Positions 7,289-13,619 of a stretch of 13,619 nucleotides of DNA are shown in pieces. Positions within the stretch are counted from its first letter, which is position 1. Every line of letters starts with the position of its first letter. Made by a program: the position numbers and the translations under genes. Source of the stretch: Phycisphaerae bacterium SM23_33 (GTDB taxonomy: Bacteria; Planctomycetota; Phycisphaerae; SM23-33); the NCBI GenBank assembly GCA_001303665.1, contig LJUF01000043.1, positions 1 to 13,619 on the forward strand, read 5' to 3'. The notes beneath the pieces were generated by a model. It was not told the origin of the DNA and searched no databases. It saw nothing but the letters and a program-made list of their open reading frames with translations.

Positions 7289-7820
7289 GGTCGGCCTCCC
7301 AGAGCTCCTTGCCGAAGTAGTCCCAGGGCAGGCGGCCCTCGTTGGGGTCATCTGGGTTGAACTGGCTGTTCATCGTGTAGAGCAGCAGGGCCCCCTCGGG
7401 CCCGGCCTTGTAGCCGTGGGCCACGCCGGCCGGGACGTGAAGCAGCGACGGCTGTTCGGCGCTGAGCACGTAGCTGCGCTTGACTCCCAGCGTGGGCGAG
7501 CCCGCCCGCACGTCCACCAGCCACACCAGCATCGTCCCGTCCGCCGCGGTCCACAGCTCGTCCTGGACTTGCTTGGGGTGCAGGTGGAAGGCGTTGATGC
7601 GCCCGGCGACGGCGCGGGCCAGCGAGACCTGCCGGACCTCGAAGTCCGCCGGCAGGGCCTGGGCCTTGCCCGCGGTCAGCCGCAGGTACTCCATGAACCA
7701 CCCGGTCAGGGCGCGGTGCTTGGTCAGCGGGACGTGGAAGACCCCGTCGATCTCCCCCGGCGGGGAGTAGTCCTGAAACGTCAGCGCCTTGGCGTGTTCG
7801 GGATCGAGCCTGATCTTCAT
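7281..7820 (-). CDS. rmlC: dTDP-4-dehydrorhamnose 3,5-epimerase family protein (divergent)
   Basis: This is a 179-residue cupin-type protein expected to epimerise C3 and C5 of dTDP-4-keto-6-deoxyglucose. Family features are AFHLHPKQ (77-84), LVDVRAGSPTLG (101-112, compare the family VDLRxxSPTxG), LHVPAGVAHGYKA (127-139), Tyr148 in LLLYTMN and NEGRLPWD near the end. The usual RGLHYQ around the catalytic His reads NAFHLH here. His79 is retained, but the preceding Arg is replaced by Asn76. ATG 7820 is chosen because it forms ATGA with the rmlD stop and has GGAG (7830-7827) six bases upstream. An in-frame ATG at 7832 would add four residues. Position between rmlD and rmlB strongly supports the call. 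The altered motif leaves room for a different keto-sugar epimerase or isomerase. Confidence 0.85.
   Translation of the reverse strand: MKIRLDPEHAKALTFQDYSPPGEIDGVFHVPLTKHRALTGWFMEYLRLTAGKAQALPADFEVRQVSLARAVAGRINAFHLHPKQVQDELWTAADGTMLVWLVDVRAGSPTLGVKRSYVLSAEQPSLLHVPAGVAHGYKAGPEGALLLYTMNSQFNPDDPNEGRLPWDYFGKELWEADRG
7295..7300 (-). promoter_or_regulatory. Strong ribosome binding site that fixes the rmlB GTG start
   Basis: GGGAGG on the minus strand (7300-7295) stands six bases before the GTG at 7288, inside the last codons of rmlC. It argues against the longer reading from 7351, whose extra 21 residues resemble no RmlB N-terminus. Confidence 0.7.
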
Positions 7821-8557
7821 GGGCTGCTCCATCGTTTCTTCAGCTCCTGCCAGCGCGAGCTGTCCAGCGAGATGTCATCGGGAAGCGCCACCTTCCCGGC
7901 CGCTTTGGAGGCCGGGGCCACGTCCTCCCTGCGGCGCTTCGCCAGCTCGTAGGCTGACTTCCGCTCGGTGGCAATGTGCAGCGTGTGGTAAGGGATGTCG
8001 CGGCAGCGGCGGATAGCCAGGGCGATCTCCGGGGCGATCACGTCCACGTAGTCCTGGCTGGTGTACACGTCGGTAAAGGCCACCGGGTAAGGCCACTGCC
8101 GCGGGCGGAAGCTGGTGCGGATGACCAGGTGGCGCGGGCACATGCGGGCCAGCTCCTCGGCCACCAGCTTGGACAGCGAGTAATAATTGCACACCGGCCC
8201 GACGGGGTCGTCCTCCTTGTAGCCGCCGCGGCTGCCGTCGAAGACGTAATCCGTGGATATGTGGACCAGGAAGATTCCGCGCTCGCCGGCCGCCCGCGCC
8301 ACGTTGCGGGTGCCTTCGACGTTGACCTTCCAGCAGAGCCGGCGGTTGTGCTCGGCCGCGGCCACGTCGGTGTAGGCGGCGGCGTGAACGAGAACCTCCG
8401 CCTCGCTTTCATCCAGTGCCTGGGCCAGGTCTTCCGGGCGGGTGATGTCCAGCTCGGTCTCGTCGGGGGCGACGATGCCCGGCAGCAGCCGGCGGAGTTC
8501 GCTGCCCAGCCGGCCCGAGCCGCCCGTCAGGAAGATCTTTTCCGCTTCGGCCGTCAT
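7817..8557 (-). CDS. rmlD: dTDP-4-dehydrorhamnose reductase-like short-chain dehydrogenase (short form)
   Basis: This is a 246-residue extended SDR protein. LTGGSGRLGSEL (10-21) is the NAD(P)H loop. LVHAAAYTDVAAAE (56-69) is a classic RmlD signature. STDYVFDG (101-108) supplies Thr102, and NYYSLSK (124-130) gives Tyr126 and Lys130. VIRTSF (145-150) follows. Family members usually have about 280-300 residues. Here the C-terminal substrate-binding part is shorter and lacks a clear SPTxxxDLA motif, although YELAKRRRED and ISLDSSRWQEL resemble the usual ending. It would reduce the 4-keto group to give dTDP-L-rhamnose. The start at 8557 makes an ATGA overlap with the rmlA stop, and the longer open frame is not needed. 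The position between rmlA and rmlC supports RmlD, but a different deoxysugar 4-ketoreductase is possible. Confidence 0.85.
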   Translation of the reverse strand: MTAEAEKIFLTGGSGRLGSELRRLLPGIVAPDETELDITRPEDLAQALDESEAEVLVHAAAYTDVAAAEHNRRLCWKVNVEGTRNVARAAGERGIFLVHISTDYVFDGSRGGYKEDDPVGPVCNYYSLSKLVAEELARMCPRHLVIRTSFRPRQWPYPVAFTDVYTSQDYVDVIAPEIALAIRRCRDIPYHTLHIATERKSAYELAKRRREDVAPASKAAGKVALPDDISLDSSRWQELKKRWSSP

Positions 8558-9624
8558 AGCATGACCTGGCTCTGGTCGCCCAGCACCAGCCGGAGGGTGC
8601 TTTGCTTGGGCCCCTCGGCCCGGCCGTCCACCAGCACGCCCTGCCCGATCACGCTGGCGTCGATCCGCCTGGGCAGGTTCTGAAGGGCGGTCCCGTCGAG
8701 CACGATGGAGTATTCGATCTCGCTGCGGACGACCTTGGCGTCCCGTCCGATGGAGGTGTACGGGCCCACGTAGGCGTCCTCGATGAGCGCCCCGGCGGCG
8801 ATGTGGGCCGGGCCGCGGACCTCCGACCGCACGATGCGGGCGCCGGCCTCTACCACCACCTCGCCGGCCACCTCGCTGCCGCTCAGCTCCCCGCGGATGT
8901 CCCGGGCGATCTGGGACAGCACCAGCCGGTTGGCCTCCAGCAGGTCTTCCGGCTTGCCCGTATCCTTCCACCAGCCGCTGACCTGCTTGGCCGAGACCCG
9001 CAGCCCGCGGTCGATCAGCCCCTGGATGGCGTCGGTGATCTCATACTCCCCGCGCCAGGAGGGCTGGAGCGTCTCGATGACCTCGTGCACGGCCGGGCTG
9101 AACAGGTAGATGCCCACCAGGGCCAGGTTGGAGGGCGGGTCCTTGGGCTTTTCCATCAGGCGGACGACCTTGCCCTCGCCGTCCAGCTCGGCCACCCCGA
9201 ACTGGCCCGGGTTGTCCACCGGCGTCAGCAGCACGATGCTGTCGGCCTGGCCGCGCGAGTACTCCTGCACCAGGTGGCGGATGCCGCCGGAAAGCAGGTT
9301 GTCGCCCAGGTACATTACGAAGGGGTCCCGGCCGAGGAATGCCGCGGCGGTCTTGACCGCGTGGGCCAGGCCCAGCGGGGCCTCCTGGACGATAAAGCTG
9401 AACCGCACCTTCCAGCGGCCGCCGTCGCCCAGGGCCGAGCGGATCTCCTGGCCCGTTTCCGGGCTGATGATCACGCCGATGTCGGTGATGCCCGCCTCCG
9501 CCAGGTTCTCCACCACGTAGAACAGGTTGGGCTTGTTGGCGATGGGGATGAGCTGCTTGGCGCGGGTAAAGGTCAGCGGCCGGAGGCGCGTCCCCTTGCC
9601 GCCGGACAGGATCAGGCCTTTCAT
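8554..9624 (-). CDS. rmlA: Glucose-1-phosphate thymidylyltransferase, long form
   Basis: This is a 356-residue enzyme that makes dTDP-glucose from glucose-1-phosphate and dTTP, the first step of the pathway. The N-terminal nucleotidyltransferase starts with LILSGGKGTRLRPLT (4-18) and KQLIPIANKP (23-32). It continues with YLGDNLLSGG, the metal-site region, and EKPKDPPSNLALVGIYLF. GEYEITDAIQGLI and GWWKDTGKPEDLLEAN are typical of RmlA. From about residue 245 the C-terminus shows left-handed beta-helix repeats (VVEAGARIV, AHIAAGALIEDAYVGPYTSIG). This and the length place it in the long-form RmlA group (about 355 residues) rather than the 290-residue enterobacterial form. The ATG at 9624 has GGGAGG 11 bases upstream. 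It is the first gene of the minus-strand operon, behind a promoter candidate at 9685-9714. Confidence 0.93.
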   Translation of the reverse strand: MKGLILSGGKGTRLRPLTFTRAKQLIPIANKPNLFYVVENLAEAGITDIGVIISPETGQEIRSALGDGGRWKVRFSFIVQEAPLGLAHAVKTAAAFLGRDPFVMYLGDNLLSGGIRHLVQEYSRGQADSIVLLTPVDNPGQFGVAELDGEGKVVRLMEKPKDPPSNLALVGIYLFSPAVHEVIETLQPSWRGEYEITDAIQGLIDRGLRVSAKQVSGWWKDTGKPEDLLEANRLVLSQIARDIRGELSGSEVAGEVVVEAGARIVRSEVRGPAHIAAGALIEDAYVGPYTSIGRDAKVVRSEIEYSIVLDGTALQNLPRRIDASVIGQGVLVDGRAEGPKQSTLRLVLGDQSQVML

Positions 9625-9684
9625 GTTTCCGGTGGCCTCCCTACACTGGACCGTTCCGGCATCCGCTGGAGGCGGATCGGCAGT

Positions 9685-9714
9685 ATGATACCGGCCGGGG
9701 CGGGCGATTTTCTA
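9685..9714 (-). promoter_or_regulatory. Candidate promoter for the rml operon
   Basis: On the minus strand TAGAAA (9714-9709; four of six) precedes TATCAT (9690-9685; five of six) with an 18-base spacer. Transcription would start near 9678 and give a leader of about 54 bases to the rmlA ATG. The -10 region GTATGATAC is nearly self-complementary, so the plus strand carries TATGAT (9684-9689) as well. I found no -35 at normal spacing for the divergent GT2 gene on that side. Confidence 0.35.
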
Positions 9715-9761
9715 CAGCAAAGCCGCCGGCCCCGCGAGCCGGACGGCCCCGAAGAGATACG

Positions 9762-10829
9762 ATGCCGCAGCGCAAGGTCGAGGTCGCGGTGCTGATCGTC
9801 TGCTATAACGGCAGGGGCTTCCTGCCCGATTGCCTCGGCTCCGTGCTGGCCTCCGACGACGGCGGCATCAAGACGCGCGTGGTGGTGGTGGACAACGCCT
9901 CCGGCGACGGCAGCGCCGAGTACGTGGCCGAGAACTTTCCGCGGGTGGACCTGGTGCGGTCGCAGGTCAACCGCGGTTTCGCCGGCGGGAACAACCTGGG
10001 GTGGGAATACATCCGGCGGAAGTACCCCCGCGCGACCTATCTGGTGCTGCTGAACCAGGACACCATCGTGGAGCGGGGCTGGCTGCGGCCGATGGTGGAC
10101 TTCCTCGAGGCGCACCCCGCGGCGGGCCTGGCCCAGCCGAAGCTGATGATGCACCCCCGCACGGAGCTGTTCAACTCCTCGGGCAACCGCTCGCATTTTC
10201 TAGGCTTCGGCTTCGTGGGCGAGTGCGGCCAGCCGGACCGCGGACAGTACACCCGGCCGCGGCCGATCGCCTCGGCCTCCGGGGCGGCGATGATGGTCCG
10301 CACGGATCTGTTGCGGCGCGTCGGCCTGTTCGAGGAGCTGATGTTCCTGTACCTGGAGGATGCCGAGCTGAACTGGAAGCTGCGGCAGATCGGATGCGAG
10401 CCGTTCCTGGTGCCCGGCGGGGTTGTGTACCACAAGTACAACTTTCAGAAAGACTTCCGTTACTACTTCTACCTGGAGCGGAACCGTTGGTGGCTGCTTT
10501 TGGTCTACTACAAGCTGGCCACGCTGCTTCTGCTGGCCCCGGCCCTGGCGGTCATGGAGGTCGGCCAGCTTCTCTTCGCCCTCAGCCGCGGCCTGCTGGG
10601 GGTGAAGCTGCGAAGCTGGCTGTTCTTCCTGGCCCCGGCCAACTTGGCCTTGCTGCGGCGGCGGCGGCGCCAGGCCCAGGCCCGAAGGACCGTCAGCGAC
10701 CGGCAGTTCACCCGGCCGTTCTGCGGGTCGATTGACTTTCCCGAGCTGAGCGGCCCGCTGCTGAAATACGTCGCCAACCCGTTCTTCAGCGCCTACTGGG
10801 CCCTCGCCCGGCGGCTGATCTTCTGGTAG
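9762..10829 (+). CDS. GT2 glycosyltransferase, rhamnosyltransferase-like
   Basis: This is a 355-residue protein. The GT-A domain includes VAVLIVCYNGRGFLPDCL (8-25, CYNG the key part), VVVVDNASGDGS (40-51), VNRGFAGGNN (69-78) and LLNQDTIVE (96-104), where NQD takes the place of the usual DxD metal motif. ASGAAMMVR (172-180) and LYLEDAELNWKLR (197-209) are the acceptor-side motifs of WbbL-like rhamnosyltransferases. VVYHK (221-225) follows. The C-terminal third is hydrophobic (about 246-275) and then very basic (RRRRRQAQARR near 297), suggesting membrane attachment on the cytosolic face. The ATG at 9762 has a GAAGAG-like site just upstream. It is divergent from rmlA, whose pathway likely supplies its donor. 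Rhamnose as the sugar is inferred from this position and the motifs. Confidence 0.87.
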   Translation: MPQRKVEVAVLIVCYNGRGFLPDCLGSVLASDDGGIKTRVVVVDNASGDGSAEYVAENFPRVDLVRSQVNRGFAGGNNLGWEYIRRKYPRATYLVLLNQDTIVERGWLRPMVDFLEAHPAAGLAQPKLMMHPRTELFNSSGNRSHFLGFGFVGECGQPDRGQYTRPRPIASASGAAMMVRTDLLRRVGLFEELMFLYLEDAELNWKLRQIGCEPFLVPGGVVYHKYNFQKDFRYYFYLERNRWWLLLVYYKLATLLLLAPALAVMEVGQLLFALSRGLLGVKLRSWLFFLAPANLALLRRRRRQAQARRTVSDRQFTRPFCGSIDFPELSGPLLKYVANPFFSAYWALARRLIFW

Positions 10830-10945
10830 GCTTCGGCCCGCCCGGGGGCGGATCGGACACTTGCGGCTGGGGCGGAACGCCGGGGCAGTTCGGCGGTTCA
10901 ACCCCTCGCCCGCGGCCCGGCCGGGAGAGAGAGGAAAAGACTGTC
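10830..10945 (+). other. Intergenic spacer before the secreted protein gene (116 bases)
   Basis: CCGCC (10838-10842) can pair with GGCGG (10847-10851) across a 4-base loop, just after the GT2 stop. There is no T-tract, so termination is doubtful. GAGGA (10931-10935) is the likely ribosome binding site for the gene at 10946, ten bases before it. No promoter with acceptable -35 and -10 boxes was found. Confidence 0.35.
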
Positions 10946-13619
10946 ATGGGTTTGATATCGCGATGGTGTTGGGTTCTGATGCTGGCATGCGCAGGGGCCT
11001 CGGCCGAGGCGGAGATGGTGAGGCGGCGCTGGGGCAAGGCCCCGAAGGAAAGCCCCAGCCAGAGGGCCGAGCGGCCGCAGGCCAAGCCCCCGACCGCGTA
11101 CGTCGCCAAGACCCAGGCCGCCCCGAAGGTCGACGGCGACCTGGCCGACGAGGTCTGGACCAAGGCCACCGTGCTGCGGCTGGAGCGGACGCTGGACGGC
11201 TCGGCCGGGGCCGCCCAGCCGACGGAGGTCAGGCTGCTGCGGGATGAGGCGAACCTGTACGTGGCCTGCCGCTGCAGCGAACCGCTGATGAACAGGCTGA
11301 CGGCCCGGACCGCCGGCCACGACGCCGACGTCTGGGGCGATGATTCGCTGGAGTTGTTCATTGGCCCGGGCCGGGGGTATTACCACTTCGCCGTCAATCC
11401 CGTCGGGGCGACGTACGACGCCCGGGTGAAGGACCGCGGCTGGAACAGCGGCTTTCGTTCGGCCGCCGCCAAGGGCGTGCGGGAATGGACGGCGGAGATG
11501 GCCATCCCGCTGGGGGCGATGGCGGCGGGGGAGACGCCGACGGAGTGGATCGCCAACTTCAACCGCAACCGCCGAACGAGCGGGGCGCTTCAGGAATCGG
11601 CCTGGTCGCCGACGTATTCCGGCGACAGCCACGTGCCGGCGCGCTTCGGCAAGCTGCTCTTCCAGCCCCCGCCGCCCGAGCCCCCCGCCCCCGAGCGGCC
11701 GGTGGTCAAGAAAGATGAGGTGACGATCCTGCCGGCCGAGGACGGCGAGGGCGTGGTCCGCTTCGACCTGTCGGCCCTGCCGCGCGGCGCCGGCATCCAC
11801 CGCGCGGAGCTGCTGGTCTTCCGCAGCGCCCTGGTCAGCGGCGCCGATGACGCCGGCTCGGTGGACATCGAGGTCTACCCGCTGTTTGAGGAGTTCGGCG
11901 GCGGCAAACCCGCAGTCTCGGCCGCGCCGCTGGCGCTGCGCGGGCCGTGGTTCGACCGCTTCGACGCCACCGAGGCCGTGCGGAAATGGGGCGCGGGCAA
12001 GCCCAACGGCGGCTTCTATGTAAAGGTCTGCCCCTACTGGAACCCTGAGGGCACGTGCCTGGACGTCGCCTATGAGGGCAAGCCCGACCAGGTCCCGCCG
12101 CAGGTCAGCGGCTTGAAGGTCCTCCACCGCGCCGGCCAAACGTTCATTACCTTCAACGAAGTGCAGCCCCTCATCACCGCCGAGAAGACCACCTGGGGCG
12201 AAATCAAGAAGGCCCTCGCCGAGGCCAAGGCGGCGTGCAGCTATCGCATCTACGCCCACGCCGAGCCCATCTCGGCGGACAATCTCCACCAGGCGGAGCT
12301 GCTCGGCGAGGTGGGCCCGCTGTCGGCCTACAACGTCAACGCCCGGAACAAGGAGTATCTCATCGGCCAGGCCATGATCGAATCCGACGAAATCGGCGAG
12401 CTGGCCGAGGACTTCAACGGCCGCATGCACCAGTGGCACATGGACAGCCCGCGGATGGACCGGTACCCGGTCCAGCGCTTCGTGATTGACGAGCGGGCCG
12501 GCGCCCTGCCGGTCGGCACGGGCCTGTACGTTCACCACCCCGGCTCGGCGGGCAGGCGCTATTACGCGATGGTGTGCGTCCGCGACGGCGTGGAGAACAC
12601 CAAGGACATCTCCGAGGCCAACGCCCTGCGCAGCCCTGTGGATGAGACCGTCGGCACGGGCGTGCCGGTTCGCCAGGGCAAGGGGCTGTGGGGCCCGTAC
12701 TTCGATTACCCCGGCACGCGCTGGGTGTACGTGCAGTGGTGTGCCCCGCCGCTTTCCCCCCGGCCGAACATGTACTTCAACTGGTCCGTGCTGATCCCGC
12801 CGAAGGTCCAGGGCAAGGCGCCCGCGGAGCTGTACTTCCATCCGGACGGCTACTCCTATGCCCAGCCGGGCAAGAAGATGCTGCTGGGCAGCATCCAGAT
12901 CGCCCCGCACGACTACCCGCCCAGCGGATGGTACGGGTTCAACGACGCCTGCGGCACGCTGAAGTCCTTCAAGTCCGGAACGGTCGGCGATCACACCCAG
13001 AGGCGGATCGTCGCCTTCCTGGACTGGGCCCAAAAGGAATTGCCCATCGACCCGGACCGGATCATGGCCGTGGGGGCCGACGGGGCGGCGGGGCTGGCCC
13101 TGAGTTTCCCGGACGTGTTTGCGTGCGTCCGCATCACCGGGTTCGACGAGGGCGTGCTGAACGCCAGGGCGGCCGGCGTGTACGCCGACGCCTGGGGGCC
13201 CAAGTCGCCGCAGATCAAGGACGGCAAGGGCCGCGGCGACTGGGCCTGGGCCGACCTGGACAAGCTCGCCCTGGAACAGACCACAGACCTGCCGCTTTTC
13301 ATGTGCGCCGGGCCGAGCTGGGGCAGGGTCGCCGGATACGCCAAGGGGCGCGGCCGGTTCTATTCCGCCATGCAAGAGGCCCGACAGCCCCTTCAGGCCG
13401 GCTGGGGATGGTCCGGCGCCGGAAACCTGGGCGGGATCGACAGGTACACCGGCGAGTGGCGAGGCCGGGTGATCAGCCGCGACATGCCGATCCCGGCCGT
13501 GGCCAATTCAACCCGTGATCGCGACGCCGAGGACAGCGGGCTGGCTGGCGGCGGCTATAGCTGGAGGGACCTCAAGGAGGAGGCTGATAGTTTCTCCGTC
13601 ACCCTCATCGGCCGGGAGG
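10946..13619 (+). CDS. Secreted multidomain protein: CBM9-like, DNRLRE-like and hydrolase-like regions (runs off the right edge)
   Basis: The frame is open for 891 codons to the edge. A signal peptide is clear: MGLISR, a hydrophobic WCWVLMLACAGASA, and likely cleavage after Ala20 (a poor lipobox MLAC ends at Cys15). Residues 55-240 look like a CBM9-type carbohydrate-binding domain (KVDGDLADEVWTKA, DDSLELFIGPG, EMAIPLGAM). A proline-rich linker (241-252) leads to a DNRLRE-like domain at 259-380 (VVRFDLSALPRGAGIHRAEL and DATEAVRKWGAGKPNGGFY are its signatures). A fibronectin-III-like region follows at about 385-545. From about 581 the protein resembles an esterase or PHB-depolymerase-like alpha/beta hydrolase, with LPIDPDRIMAVGADGAAG at 700-717. 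The nucleophile elbow reads GADGA, with Asp712 in place of Ser. It probably acts outside the cytoplasm on or at a polysaccharide. Catalysis is doubtful, and the true C-terminus is unseen. Confidence 0.82.
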   Translation, partial: MGLISRWCWVLMLACAGASAEAEMVRRRWGKAPKESPSQRAERPQAKPPTAYVAKTQAAPKVDGDLADEVWTKATVLRLERTLDGSAGAAQPTEVRLLRDEANLYVACRCSEPLMNRLTARTAGHDADVWGDDSLELFIGPGRGYYHFAVNPVGATYDARVKDRGWNSGFRSAAAKGVREWTAEMAIPLGAMAAGETPTEWIANFNRNRRTSGALQESAWSPTYSGDSHVPARFGKLLFQPPPPEPPAPERPVVKKDEVTILPAEDGEGVVRFDLSALPRGAGIHRAELLVFRSALVSGADDAGSVDIEVYPLFEEFGGGKPAVSAAPLALRGPWFDRFDATEAVRKWGAGKPNGGFYVKVCPYWNPEGTCLDVAYEGKPDQVPPQVSGLKVLHRAGQTFITFNEVQPLITAEKTTWGEIKKALAEAKAACSYRIYAHAEPISADNLHQAELLGEVGPLSAYNVNARNKEYLIGQAMIESDEIGELAEDFNGRMHQWHMDSPRMDRYPVQRFVIDERAGALPVGTGLYVHHPGSAGRRYYAMVCVRDGVENTKDISEANALRSPVDETVGTGVPVRQGKGLWGPYFDYPGTRWVYVQWCAPPLSPRPNMYFNWSVLIPPKVQGKAPAELYFHPDGYSYAQPGKKMLLGSIQIAPHDYPPSGWYGFNDACGTLKSFKSGTVGDHTQRRIVAFLDWAQKELPIDPDRIMAVGADGAAGLALSFPDVFACVRITGFDEGVLNARAAGVYADAWGPKSPQIKDGKGRGDWAWADLDKLALEQTTDLPLFMCAGPSWGRVAGYAKGRGRFYSAMQEARQPLQAGWGWSGAGNLGGIDRYTGEWRGRVISRDMPIPAVANSTRDRDAEDSGLAGGGYSWRDLKEEADSFSVTLIGRE

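Noticed and set aside
10898..13375. An 825-residue open frame on the minus strand opposite the secreted-protein gene
   Set aside because: Long antisense frames are expected in G+C-rich coding DNA. Its translation is low-complexity, with no domain motif, while the plus strand has a signal peptide and clear domains.
1..13619. CRISPR arrays, insertion sequences, tRNA genes, attachment sites or phage genes
   Set aside because: Read on both strands, I saw no regularly spaced repeats, transposase or integrase motifs, or tRNA-like cloverleaf sequences.

Overview
The window is G+C-rich (about two thirds by eye) and gene-dense. It is a glycan-biosynthesis locus followed by the start of a large secreted protein. 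No tRNA, rRNA, CRISPR array, transposase or long repeat is visible. A planctomycete-like bacterium is the best guess, because the last gene joins a CBM9-type domain, a DNRLRE-type domain and a hydrolase-like region in one exported protein, a style common in Planctomycetota. That placement is inference, since no phylogenetic marker is present.

Layout. Positions 1-475 (minus) hold the N-terminus of a membrane glycosyltransferase of the GT39/PMT type that runs off the left edge. A 238-base divergent spacer follows. Positions 714-3523 (plus) carry a cobalamin-domain radical SAM protein and two class I SAM methyltransferases. The second methyltransferase has its own strong promoter. These genes converge on a second radical SAM/B12 protein (3576-4955, minus), which also has a promoter candidate. 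Positions 5084-9624 (minus) look like one operon transcribed right to left: rmlA, rmlD, rmlC, rmlB, a polyprenyl-phosphate-type GT2 and a DUF2304 membrane protein. Four junctions in it overlap by 4 or 8 bases. Divergent from rmlA, a second GT2 of the rhamnosyltransferase style lies at 9762-10829 (plus). From 10946 to the right edge a secreted multidomain protein is open (891 codons seen).

How the genes fit together. RmlA to RmlD would convert glucose-1-phosphate and dTTP to dTDP-L-rhamnose or a related deoxysugar. The GT2 at 9762 is a plausible user of that donor. The GT2/DUF2304 pair and the GT39-like enzyme suggest a lipid-linked sugar made at the inner leaflet and used by a membrane transferase on the outer side. 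The two methyltransferases and two radical SAM/B12 proteins are candidates for decorating the glycan or its lipid carrier. Their substrates cannot be read from sequence.

Most worth a second look are the secreted protein, whose hydrolase-like C-terminal part has Asp where the nucleophilic Ser is expected, the divergent RmlC and short RmlD, and the two radical SAM/B12 genes in the glycan locus.
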